Shown: positions 21,775 through 29,024, counted from the first letter of the stretch. The stretch is 32,210 nucleotides of DNA from a virus (IMGVR_UViG_3300010885_045821:1-32210); one strand, 5' to 3'. Notes: generated by a model not told the origin, from the sequence alone. Translations and numbers: made by a program.

Positions 21775-23909
21775 TGATGTTCAGTTTTTCTAAACATATC
21801 TGTTATTCTTCTTCTAACTTCACCAGCATTCGCATCTTCGCCTTCCCTTTGTCTAATAGTCCCAGCATCGCCTAAGTCTTTTTCTACCAGACGATTGCAA
21901 GTGTGCAAAATAACCTTTTTTATCAATCTTCGCATGACTATATCGCTTGGACTCTCAATGTCAAAAATTCCAATATTTCTTAAACATTGATCTCTAATAA
22001 GATTGACAAATGATGTGTAAGTACGGTTATCTGTTGGATTGCCTTGGTTGTTTGCAAAAACTTTAAACAGAATGTTAAGATCTGCATCATAATTTTTATT
22101 AATAAAATCTGCTATAATAGGAATTAAATTGTTGTCATCATTGATATAATGATTTAAATTAGTCGCAGCGTTTACAACATTGCTTGATGCTGGTCCTCTT
22201 GCGTGAGGTGTATTTTTTTGTGGATATATACCTCCACCCAGTACTCTGTCCCTTTTGTCCAATATGCTTGGAATTTGCGCTTCATTATCAAACTGCAAAA
22301 ATATTTTTTGCCTTGATCTTCCTGCTGGAGAAATATTTGGATTTTCTAGCACATCGCCCATGTTGTAATGATAACCAACACCACGAAGATTAAATATGTT
22401 GTTAGGACTGTCAGCAGCAATTAAATCATCGATTTGGTCGATTTCACCCTGAACTCTTTCCATCGCAATTTCATTTCTGGCTAAATTTCTTTCTGAAGTC
22501 ATTCTTTGTCTATTTGTTCGCAACTGTTCTAGTCTTGTTTGAGCATCAGCCAGTTTTGCTTGTAATTTTCTTCTTACTGTTTCAACGTGAAATAAAATTT
22601 TACCCGGTTTTAATTCAGGCACATTTCCAGCTCTACCCAATCCAATTTCTTCTGGCGTTCTTGGTCTTGTAGACACTCTGTATTGTGAACTTGTTTCAGG
22701 ATCAACATAAAATTTCCTTGGTTTTTTGTCCGTGTCAAGTTCTGTTTCATCAGAATAATGCGGTGTTTTATGTGTCATCAAATCGATATCTGCTAAAGCA
22801 TTAACTAGGTTTCTTTCAAAAGGCATGTTCACCCCAACACACGCTTGAATCATTTCAATAATTTGATCGTGATCCAATTCATGTGCTTCAGCAGTGCCTA
22901 CGATTTCTTCCAATCGCTCTGGAAAGTATCCACTACAAGCTCTTCTGTAAGCATGTCTGCTTTCGTCGTCTGGGTTCATTCTGGAAAATCTATTATAAAA
23001 AATTTCCAATTCATTATCCTCAATGTCTCCGTTTGCTCTAAGAATTTTTTTAAGCCTGTTGATGTAATTTGAATAATAATTTTTTAATGGATTTTTATAA
23101 ATTGTATTGTCAAGGGTTTGATCTCTAGCTTGTTTGTTTGCCACATATTCTTCTCTAGACCTACGTCTGTGAGTTTCTTGATCTTCAATGCTTCCGGGCA
23201 TATCAAGCAATCCTTGAAAACCATATCCAAGCCATGCTTGCAAGTTATCAACTATTACATCATTTTGAGGTGAATAAAATCCTAAAGTTCTCCATCCTCC
23301 ATTTTGATTTTCTTCTGGAATAGAACTATCAAAATTTTGTATTTTGCTTAGATCGTAACCCTTTGTGCTTGATCCTTTTGGTCCTTCAATTCTCTTGATA
23401 AGTTCTGGAATATAACATTTTACTTTCTTGATAGTTGTTTCTTTTGCTCCGTGTCTACCTTTTTTTATAACGAAAACGTAATTTCTTGTTACTGGTCTTA
23501 TCCTCATCCATACCCCACCTCTATCTTGTCTTTCATCAAGCATGGAATCTATTTGATTTTTGGCACTGTTATAAGCCATTTGGCTTATTCTGTGACGAGA
23601 TCTTGCATTTGTTGCGGTGTAAATTCGTCTTAAATTTTGTTCTATTCTTTGCGCTTCAATGTTTATTAATTCGTAATACTTGGCAGTAGTAGATTCACCT
23701 TGCAAATCTGTCAAATTTGATAATGTTTTATTTTCTCTAGCTTCTTCTCTTTTCAAAAGTGCGTTAGGCAAATCGTAAAAATAACGTCTTTTAATAGCTC
23801 TGTTCCACAAGTCAGTTGGGAATTGTTCAAGAAATTTTATATCATCATCACCAAATAGAAAAAAACTATGATTAATGTGACCAGCGTAATATTCACTAAA
23901 AAGTTTCAT
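21771..23909 (-). CDS. Large protein of unknown function (712 residues)
   Basis: I do not recognise this 712-residue protein. It is highly charged and mostly helical, with many Arg pairs. A strong coiled coil spans about residues 455-510 (RRKLQAKLADAQTRLEQLR, then MERVQGEIDQID), and an earlier helical stretch lies at 80-140. Segments such as GGVWMRIRPVTRNYVFVIKK look beta. There are no catalytic motifs or membrane segments. The N-terminus MKLFSEYYAGHI resembles the MKTF-type starts of other proteins here, so it may enter the head or be a neck/head-associated protein. ATG 23909 is chosen, with GAGGA six bases before it; a TTG four codons earlier lies within that region. It is a single-gene unit, divergent from the gp13-like gene. 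Confidence 0.65.
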   Translation of the reverse strand: MKLFSEYYAGHINHSFFLFGDDDIKFLEQFPTDLWNRAIKRRYFYDLPNALLKREEARENKTLSNLTDLQGESTTAKYYELINIEAQRIEQNLRRIYTATNARSRHRISQMAYNSAKNQIDSMLDERQDRGGVWMRIRPVTRNYVFVIKKGRHGAKETTIKKVKCYIPELIKRIEGPKGSSTKGYDLSKIQNFDSSIPEENQNGGWRTLGFYSPQNDVIVDNLQAWLGYGFQGLLDMPGSIEDQETHRRRSREEYVANKQARDQTLDNTIYKNPLKNYYSNYINRLKKILRANGDIEDNELEIFYNRFSRMNPDDESRHAYRRACSGYFPERLEEIVGTAEAHELDHDQIIEMIQACVGVNMPFERNLVNALADIDLMTHKTPHYSDETELDTDKKPRKFYVDPETSSQYRVSTRPRTPEEIGLGRAGNVPELKPGKILFHVETVRRKLQAKLADAQTRLEQLRTNRQRMTSERNLARNEIAMERVQGEIDQIDDLIAADSPNNIFNLRGVGYHYNMGDVLENPNISPAGRSRQKIFLQFDNEAQIPSILDKRDRVLGGGIYPQKNTPHARGPASSNVVNAATNLNHYINDDNNLIPIIADFINKNYDADLNILFKVFANNQGNPTDNRTYTSFVNLIRDQCLRNIGIFDIESPSDIVMRRLIKKVILHTCNRLVEKDLGDAGTIRQREGEDANAGEVRRRITDMFRKTEHH

Positions 23910-23929
23910 GTTATTCCTCAATTTGACAT

Positions 23930-23948
23930 CATGATTATATATACTATT
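23930..23948 (+). promoter_or_regulatory. TATA-like box directly before the gp13-like start
   Basis: ATGATTATATATACTATT ends at the base before ATG 23949. There is no Shine-Dalgarno, so a late promoter giving a leaderless or very short-leader transcript is inferred. The 39-base gap 23910-23948 also holds the GAGGA site of the divergent 712-residue gene. Confidence 0.45.
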
Positions 23949-24836
23949 ATGGCATATTCTTGTTCAAACAATACGATGTATTTCAAACGCCCAACAGCAG
24001 AGGCGATGAATTGTAGTAGCAACGACTATAATCTTGGTGTTTCTGATCCTTTAGACATAGGACAGCTATCACCAAGACCCAACAGAACAAAAGTCAAATC
24101 GCAAATAAGAGATTATATTCTCTTGATGCTTGGCGCACCAGTAGTTACGATTGAATTAGACGATCAACAACTAGATGCTGCCGTAGATTTAGCACTTCAA
24201 ATTTATGAAGATTATGCTCCAAGAGAGTTCTTTCAGTATCATGTTTTCAATACAATTCCCGGTAAAAGCATTTACACAATGCCTCCTGATGTTGGATTTG
24301 TAAGAAATGTTTTCTACAAACAAATGGCAACATTTAGTTTTTCTTCATCTGATTTAGGTGGAGCAATTCCTATTGAATACTTTTATCCCGGTGGTGCATA
24401 CGCATCGATCACAGGCGGTATGATTGACTCCGTAACTCCTATCTGGGGTCGTGTAGGTGAATGGAGTTTGTACAAAGAATACGAAAGAACTTATGCTCGT
24501 AGTGCTAGTAATCTAGGTGGTTGGGAATGGCTTGGGGATTATCAAAACATTAAGCTTTATCCAATTCCAAGAAGCTCAAATGCAGTTATAGTTCATTATT
24601 TACAAAAGAATAAAGATTGGCAAAGAGTCAATCAAGCGATGCAAGAAGGTGCTCTTTCACATGCAAAGATTATGCTTGGTCGCATTAGAGGCAAATATAC
24701 TAACTTGCCGGGAGCGCAGGGCGGTGTTCAGTTGGATGGTAAAGATTTGATTACAGAAGGGTTACAGGAAAAGAAAGATTGGGAAGAAAGATTGATTACC
24801 AGATATGGTGATATTCCTTATATTTCTATGGGATAA
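23949..24836 (+). CDS. Neck protein (gp13-like)
   Basis: A 295-residue protein. Its core matches T4/cyanophage gp13: IRDYILLMLGAPVVTIELDD followed by QQLDAAVDLALQIYEDY (family pattern: helix ending LGAP, then a DDxQ helix), a YTMPPDVGFVRNVF strand pair, a central aromatic region, and NIKLYPIP with VIVHYLQK near the end. gp13 forms the head-tail joining ring with gp14. I place the start at ATG 23949; an in-frame ATG at 23868 would give an unlikely 27-residue hydrophobic extension overlapping the divergent gene. It is followed by a small gene three bases downstream. The gp13 and gp14 genes here are 3 kb apart on opposite strands, unlike in T4. Confidence 0.7.
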   Translation: MAYSCSNNTMYFKRPTAEAMNCSSNDYNLGVSDPLDIGQLSPRPNRTKVKSQIRDYILLMLGAPVVTIELDDQQLDAAVDLALQIYEDYAPREFFQYHVFNTIPGKSIYTMPPDVGFVRNVFYKQMATFSFSSSDLGGAIPIEYFYPGGAYASITGGMIDSVTPIWGRVGEWSLYKEYERTYARSASNLGGWEWLGDYQNIKLYPIPRSSNAVIVHYLQKNKDWQRVNQAMQEGALSHAKIMLGRIRGKYTNLPGAQGGVQLDGKDLITEGLQEKKDWEERLITRYGDIPYISMG

Positions 24837-24839
24837 AAA

Positions 24840-25289
24840 ATGGATAATAAAAATCAAAAATTTAATGAAGGATCGCAGAATACAAGATATTCTGTTGAGG
24901 TAAATTTTGATACTACAAAAGATGATTGCCTTTTATCTTATGCAAAAATAATGCTTGGCTACATAAGCGCAGCAATGAAAAAAATGAATTATCATGTAAA
25001 GCTTGTGTTTTCTGAAAAACCTTTAAGACTAATTGTTGCTTCCAGAAATTGGGATGATGGTGAATGGGTAGGAATGATTGCTTACAATCATGAAAAAGAT
25101 CATTTTACAATGTCAAAGGGATTTTACAATAGATTGCACAAAACTGTTTCTGTAGAAAATACCGAATGTCTTGAAAATCCAATAAATGCAAAAATTTTGT
25201 CCCTCAAATTGAGGGACATGATGAAAAGCTTAGAAGGAAAAAAAGATCGTTTTGTACTTAATTTTAGAAAACTTAAGTTCAATCAGTAA
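24840..25289 (+). CDS. Small protein of unknown function
   Basis: A 149-residue protein without recognisable family. It seems to be a mixed alpha/beta fold: RYSVEVNFDTTKDD, helix LLSYAKIMLGYISAAMKKM, strands VKLVFSEKPLRLIVAS and WVGMIAYNHEKDHFT, then helices to a basic C-terminus. It starts three bases after the gp13-like stop, without a clear Shine-Dalgarno, so it is probably coupled. Its last codons contain a hairpin, and it overlaps the converging gene by 11 bases. Confidence 0.6.
   Translation: MDNKNQKFNEGSQNTRYSVEVNFDTTKDDCLLSYAKIMLGYISAAMKKMNYHVKLVFSEKPLRLIVASRNWDDGEWVGMIAYNHEKDHFTMSKGFYNRLHKTVSVENTECLENPINAKILSLKLRDMMKSLEGKKDRFVLNFRKLKFNQ
25198..25218. terminator. Hairpin in the 3' end of the gene
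   Basis: TGTCCCTC (25198-25205) pairs perfectly with GAGGGACA (25211-25218), loop AAATT. For minus-strand transcripts of 25279-25635 it is followed by AAAATTTTTG, giving a weak U-tract; for plus transcripts it lies about 70 bases before the stop. Confidence 0.45.
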
Positions 25290-25635
25290 TAATTTTAATT
25301 CCGGCAGAAGGACTTTCGACAAGAAGGACTTCGTCAAGCTTTTCGCCTTCGCCTTCCTTCAAAATCTTCTTCTTACCTGCTGAAACATGTTCAACCTTAC
25401 CTTCGTTGGTAACAATAGGCGGTTGGTCAAGAATGAGCTTGTGTTCCACGATTACCTCCGGTTTGTGTGGTCCGATATATCGAATCATTCCAACTTTTAC
25501 ATATTCTTGAAAACTCTTATCAGCAAAAAATTTACTTTTTGGCTTAATGATTGTAAGATTTTTGTATGCCGGTTTAGGCAACATTAAATCATAGGTGTGA
25601 TGATTTTCGTACATATGCAGTTCTGTATTATTCAT
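25279..25635 (-). CDS. Small protein of unknown function
   Basis: A 118-residue protein starting MNNTELHMYENHHTYDLM. It has short strands (YKNLTIIKPKSKFF, VGMIRYIGPHKPEVIVEHKLIL) and a Lys/Glu-rich C-terminus. No family is apparent. ATG 25635 is chosen: upstream codons to 25698 lie in the divergent gene. There is no Shine-Dalgarno and only 15 bases separate it from the divergent ATG, with TATTATATAGTT just before its own start. The 3' end overlaps the neighbouring plus-strand gene by 11 bases. Confidence 0.6.
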   Translation of the reverse strand: MNNTELHMYENHHTYDLMLPKPAYKNLTIIKPKSKFFADKSFQEYVKVGMIRYIGPHKPEVIVEHKLILDQPPIVTNEGKVEHVSAGKKKILKEGEGEKLDEVLLVESPSAGIKIITD

Positions 25636-25650
25636 AACTATATAATAGTC
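25636..25650. promoter_or_regulatory. 15-base divergent promoter between two start codons
   Basis: AACTATATAATAGTC separates two ATGs, both beginning ATGAATAAT on one side or ATGAATAATA on the other, so the flanks are an inverted repeat (ATTATTCAT...ATGAATAAT). It repeats the arrangement at 11488-11501 and contains the same ACTATAT core. Both transcripts would be leaderless. Confidence 0.5.
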
Positions 25651-25995
25651 ATGAATAATAAAAATAAAATTCCAGAATGGTACGAAATTTATTCCCAAGG
25701 TACTCCAGAAGGCGAAGAAGAGAAGAAATTTTTCATTAGTTTAGCAAGAAATAAAAAATATAAGAATTGGCGTAGCGTTTCGGCAATATCAAAAGAAACA
25801 AATATTTCTCAAGAAAGAGTAGAAGAAATTATTTTCAAATATACTAAAATTGGATTGATCATCCAAAATATATCAAATACTGAATTTTGGGGTTATTATC
25901 ACAACAATCTTGATTCAATACCAGCAGAAAAAGATTCAGTTATTATCGAGGAAAGAAAGAAACTTTTAAATAAAAAAACAAATCCTTCACCTTAA
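25651..25995 (+). CDS. Small winged-helix-like protein
   Basis: A 114-residue protein. Residues 25-85 have a winged-helix pattern: NWRSVSAISKETNISQERV (helix-turn-helix) followed by EEIIFKYTKIGLIIQNI (recognition helix and wing strand). It could bind DNA or regulate transcription, but such small folds also occur in structural roles. The N-terminus (IPEWYEIYSQGTPEGEEEKK) is acidic. ATG 25651 lies 15 bases from the divergent gene's ATG with no Shine-Dalgarno. It ends in a four-base TTAA overlap with the converging YPDAY paralogue. Confidence 0.6.
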   Translation: MNNKNKIPEWYEIYSQGTPEGEEEKKFFISLARNKKYKNWRSVSAISKETNISQERVEEIIFKYTKIGLIIQNISNTEFWGYYHNNLDSIPAEKDSVIIEERKKLLNKKTNPSP

Positions 25996-26222
25996 CTTAT
26001 GCGATCATGATGTGTGTAGCGGAATTGTCCATGATCTACTTTTTTCTCATCTACTTTCGGACCCATCTTAAACAAGGCATCAGCGGCTGTTGGCATGAAA
26101 TATCCAGCTGTGTAATGAGAACGAATATAGGCATCGGGATAAGCCCAATGCGCTATACCAGCTCTTCTAATTGATTCTAAAATATTTGGATTTCTTTTTT
26201 CCAAATATTCAACAAAATTCAT
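25992..26222 (-). CDS. Small YPDAY-family protein, copy B
   Basis: A 76-residue protein paralogous to the one encoded just upstream (26222-26440). The shared central block reads GIAHWAYPDAYIRSHYTAGY here, then FMPTAADALFKM; the other copy has GIAPYAYPDAYARGQYPSNY and FTPIAADAPFKL. The N-terminus MNFVEYLEKRNPNILES is an amphipathic helix with an I-L-E-S site, similar to T4 capsid-targeting sequences and their protease site. The start and the upstream stop overlap by one base (TAATG), so translation is coupled. Function is unknown; head-packaged or scaffold-associated protein is my inference. Confidence 0.65.
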   Translation of the reverse strand: MNFVEYLEKRNPNILESIRRAGIAHWAYPDAYIRSHYTAGYFMPTAADALFKMGPKVDEKKVDHGQFRYTHHDRIS

Positions 26223-26440
26223 TAAGCGTTCAATTCTCTAGGACCACCCCTTGCAATTTTGCTAGCTTGGAGCTTAAATGGAGCATCAGCGGCAATTGGA
26301 GTAAAATAGTTAGAAGGATACTGTCCTCTTGCATAAGCATCTGGATAAGCGTATGGAGCGATACCACCACGTTTGGCATTTTCGTTAACAGTCGGAATCC
26401 TTAATTTGTTATCAGATGCCCAATCGGTAAATGTTTTCAT
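26222..26440 (-). CDS. Small YPDAY-family protein, copy A
   Basis: A 72-residue protein with the same AYPDAY...Y-x-P-x-AADA-x-FK block as its neighbour, and an N-terminus MKTFTDWASDNKLRI followed by TVNEN, again resembling a T4-type capsid-targeting sequence (MKTYQEF) with a V-N-E site. The tail is basic (SKIARGGPRELNA). AGAGGT lies about seven bases before the ATG. The tandem pair probably arose by duplication. I know of no named family with this motif. Confidence 0.65.
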   Translation of the reverse strand: MKTFTDWASDNKLRIPTVNENAKRGGIAPYAYPDAYARGQYPSNYFTPIAADAPFKLQASKIARGGPRELNA

Positions 26441-26506
26441 GTATTACCTCTTAAAAAAATTTTCCTTATTCTTATTTAGATAGATCGTTTCATTTTTATG
26501 TAAATT

Positions 26507-27067
26507 ATGTCTAAAAAATCATTGCAATTTACTGCTACATCTTTTGAAGAAATTGCTGAAAATGCAGGAGCAGAAAATATTCGTCTGTGTACAATTTGCA
26601 AAACATACTGCTATGCAAACGAATTTAAAGACAACGAAGATGCTTGTGTTTTCTGTTCAAAGAAAATAAAACAATTCAAACAAATAAAAATTTTTACATT
26701 TAAACCTTGTTTATACTTGTTTCATAAGTTAGGAATTTCTAAAAACGATCTCGAACAAATTGAATACCAACAAATGATTTGCGGAATAAAATCAAATTTT
26801 CTTGAATACAATTTTAACAATATGATTTGGTATATTCATGAAGAAGAAAATCCAACAAACATATATAAAAAATTTGTTGAAATATTTGATTATTATAAAA
26901 GTTTTAATATTTTATCAAAAAATCATTTCAAGAACACAGCTGATAAATTTAAATATATGTTTTTAAACAAATACCCTTATGTTGCTATCAACTTTGTCGC
27001 CAGTGATTTTCATGTTGATCAATTAAATTTTTCGAGTTTTTTGCAAAGAGAACGTCTTTTTATTTGA
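26507..27067 (+). CDS. Protein with an N-terminal zinc-finger-like motif, unknown function
   Basis: A 186-residue protein. Near the N-terminus, CTIC (residues 28-31) and CVFC (47-50) form two CxxC knuckles spaced for a zinc ribbon, after the amphipathic FTATSFEEIAENAG. The rest is aromatic- and Asn/Lys-rich and mainly helical (FVEIFDYYKSFNIL). A DNA- or RNA-contacting role is possible from the zinc motif only. The start has no Shine-Dalgarno; TTATGTAAATT lies directly before ATG. The preceding 66-base gap (26441-26506) is AT-rich with no other feature. Confidence 0.6.
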   Translation: MSKKSLQFTATSFEEIAENAGAENIRLCTICKTYCYANEFKDNEDACVFCSKKIKQFKQIKIFTFKPCLYLFHKLGISKNDLEQIEYQQMICGIKSNFLEYNFNNMIWYIHEEENPTNIYKKFVEIFDYYKSFNILSKNHFKNTADKFKYMFLNKYPYVAINFVASDFHVDQLNFSSFLQRERLFI

Positions 27068-27092
27068 CTTGCTCGTTAAATCTTACTATTTT
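27064..27092 (+). promoter_or_regulatory. Possible sigma-70-type promoter before the basic protein gene
   Basis: TTGACT (27064-27069), a 17-base gap, then TATTTT (27087-27092). It overlaps the previous stop codon and heads a leader of about 75 bases containing a small TGCGC/GCGCA hairpin (27132-27151). Unlike most unit starts here, this gene therefore may use the host housekeeping sigma. Confidence 0.4.
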
Positions 27093-27169
27093 AAATTGGG
27101 TTTTTAAGTGTCTAAAAGGCACACAACAGAATGCGCTTTGAATTTGGCGCAACACAAAGGGAGAGTGTG

Positions 27170-27565
27170 ATGAATACTAGTACTACCAAGACTGTTAAAA
27201 CTGTTAAGAAGGTTAAGCCAATTGCTAAGGCAACTGCCACTAAGGGCAAGACTGCACCTTCTGCTAACAGCATCCGTTATCGCATTATGACAAGGTTGGA
27301 AGGTTCAAACGAAGTATATGAAGCTACTGCCGAAATCCCCGGATTTAAGGCAACAAAGGTATTGCGTAACGATGGCAGTACTATTTTCACCACTAGGTCT
27401 GCTCTCACAAAGGCATGTCGTGATCGTGCCAACGCTCTCAAGCGTCTTCCTGTTTTTGATCTTGGCACCCCAGCTACCAAGAGTTCCCCAAGAGCCAAGA
27501 AGGTTGCCACCTTCACTCCAGTTAGCGGTGCTTGCCCAGTAACTGGCGCTTGTGCTTCATCCTGA
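27170..27565 (+). CDS. Small basic Lys/Thr/Ala-rich protein
   Basis: A 131-residue basic protein. The N-terminal 45 residues are histone-tail-like (KTVKTVKKVKPIAKATATKG), followed by a compact region (YRIMTRLEGSNEVYEATAEI, then TTRSALTKACRDRANAL) and a Cys-containing end (SGACPVTGACASS). Nucleic-acid binding or DNA condensation is a guess. ATG 27170 follows GGGAGAG at a good distance; an upstream ATG at 27131 has none. Codon use stands out: AAG, GCC, CGT and CTC are frequent, against AAA and AGA in its neighbours, as expected for a very highly expressed or recently acquired gene. A separate leader and a strong terminator make it an independent unit. Confidence 0.65.
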   Translation: MNTSTTKTVKTVKKVKPIAKATATKGKTAPSANSIRYRIMTRLEGSNEVYEATAEIPGFKATKVLRNDGSTIFTTRSALTKACRDRANALKRLPVFDLGTPATKSSPRAKKVATFTPVSGACPVTGACASS

Positions 27566-28993
27566 TATATCTTCTAAATCAACTAGGCAAGACCCAATCA
27601 CGCTTTTTAGTGATTGGGTTTTGTCTTTTCTGTATATCCTAATATTCGGATACCATTCAGAATAATCCCCTGTTTTACCCCAACGCCAATCAGGCTTATC
27701 ACTTACAATTACCGCACTAGGAATACCAACTGCTCCAGCAATATGTATAGGCAAACTATCAACACTAATAAAATAATCCATTTGTTCTAAGCATTTGACA
27801 GTATCGTTTATAGAATTTAATCTGTTCGACAAATCAATCACTTTATATTTTTCTAAATTTTTAGAAAAATCAATAATTTCATCAGAATGAACATATTTTC
27901 TTGGTCTATTGTCTTTTTGAAAAGAATAAATTTTATATTTGTTGAAATCTATCTGACTTAGAAAATCTTCTGCATAACAACTTCGCTGATAGTCCATCGG
28001 ATGCGCTGGATTACCTGCCCAAACAATTCCAACTTTTTTGATGTTTCCTGTGTAAGCATAATTTCCAAGCCTATAAGGCTCAGGTATTTCTGTTGATCCA
28101 AGATAATACGGTAAACTTAGTATTGATATTCCGTATTTCGTTGTAGTTTTTATCTCTAGTTCAACTCTTAGTCCATTGCAAATTTCTTTGAAATTTTCAC
28201 TAGTTGCAAAATAAGAGTTTTTGTATTTATCTTGGAATTCTTTCAAAAACCTCAAAAACATTAAATTGTCACCAGATCCTTGTTCCATGAACACACACAA
28301 TTCCATATCTTCTTTTAATTCTTTTGGTCTTTCCAAATTGCGTTTTTTCATGTAATCCATAAGACTTTGATAACATTTATATCTTGATTCATATCTTTTC
28401 CATGCTTCTTTGTAATTTTTTTGAAAAGCTAATGCATGGAAATAATCTACTTCAACTTCTTTATTGCACTGTTCGTTTGCTAGTGCTTTTTCAAAGCAAG
28501 GAAAAGATTCTTCATATTTTCCAATATCAGCTAAACAGCAAGCTTTATTAGCATTCAAAAACCATTCATTAGGCGATATTAATAATGCTTGATCAATTTT
28601 TTTTACAGCAATTTGATGTCTATCCAATTGTGTCAAAGATAATGCTTGATTGCAGTAGTAAGCTGCTTTATTTGGATTTAATTTTATTGCTTTCTGAGAA
28701 GCAATAACAGATTCAACAAATTTTTTTCTATCTTTGAGATGAATCGCATAATTGTTCCAGTCATCTGGATTGTTATACTTCTGACATAATTGCGGCAGAA
28801 GTAAATCATTTTCATCCATTTTTTTCATTTTTTGTTTTATAATTGTAAGATATTGATAGTATTTGTGATCATCAAAAACTTTTATTGCTTGTTCTAAAAC
28901 TTGTTCAGCCATTTGAATATTTTTTGACTTAAAATATTCATTAAGAGTTTTGTCAAGTTTTTGCTTCAAATCTTCTAAATTAATTTCTTCCAT
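27557..28993 (-). CDS. TPR-glycosyltransferase fusion (GT9/GT41-like)
   Basis: A 478-residue protein. Residues 1-215 are tetratricopeptide repeats, clear in NPNKAAYYCNQALSLTQLDR and SPNEWFLNANKACCLADIG. The C-terminal half is GT-B-like: VGIVWAGNPAHPMD (acceptor/phosphate loop), then FISVDSLPIHIAGAVGIPSA with the conserved SxDS-x-x-x-HxAGA pattern of heptosyltransferase-related and OGT-like TPR enzymes. This combination glycosylates proteins in bacteria. ATG 28993 is used rather than an upstream start at 29173, which would overlap the divergent gene. TTTATATATT directly precedes the ATG with no Shine-Dalgarno. Its 3' end overlaps the basic protein gene by nine bases and contains that gene's terminator. 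Confidence 0.78.
   Translation of the reverse strand: MEEINLEDLKQKLDKTLNEYFKSKNIQMAEQVLEQAIKVFDDHKYYQYLTIIKQKMKKMDENDLLLPQLCQKYNNPDDWNNYAIHLKDRKKFVESVIASQKAIKLNPNKAAYYCNQALSLTQLDRHQIAVKKIDQALLISPNEWFLNANKACCLADIGKYEESFPCFEKALANEQCNKEVEVDYFHALAFQKNYKEAWKRYESRYKCYQSLMDYMKKRNLERPKELKEDMELCVFMEQGSGDNLMFLRFLKEFQDKYKNSYFATSENFKEICNGLRVELEIKTTTKYGISILSLPYYLGSTEIPEPYRLGNYAYTGNIKKVGIVWAGNPAHPMDYQRSCYAEDFLSQIDFNKYKIYSFQKDNRPRKYVHSDEIIDFSKNLEKYKVIDLSNRLNSINDTVKCLEQMDYFISVDSLPIHIAGAVGIPSAVIVSDKPDWRWGKTGDYSEWYPNIRIYRKDKTQSLKSVIGSCLVDLEDISG
27592..27629 (+). terminator. Intrinsic terminator inside the converging gene
   Basis: ACCCAATCAC (27592-27601) pairs perfectly with GTGATTGGGT (27610-27619), loop GCTTTTTA, followed by TTTGTCTTTT. 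It lies 27 bases past the stop of the basic protein gene and within the last codons of the minus-strand TPR/GT gene. Confidence 0.8.
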
Positions 28994-29024
28994 AATATAT
29001 AAATTAGTATGAATAGGAGGCTTC
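28994..29024. promoter_or_regulatory. Divergent promoter region
   Basis: A 31-base gap. On the plus strand TATATAAATTAGTATG, close to the T4 late box, is followed by AGGAGG for ATG 29025. On the minus strand the same AT-rich box abuts ATG 28993 without a Shine-Dalgarno. One sequence seems to serve both directions. Confidence 0.45.

Noticed and set aside
23868-23948. Upstream ATG (23868) for the gp13-like protein
   Set aside because: It would overlap the divergent gene and adds a hydrophobic stretch not seen in neck proteins.
24900-24980. LSYAKIMLG in the 24840 protein resembling LSHAKIMLG of the gp13-like protein next door
   Set aside because: Only about ten residues match and the surroundings differ; too short to claim common origin.
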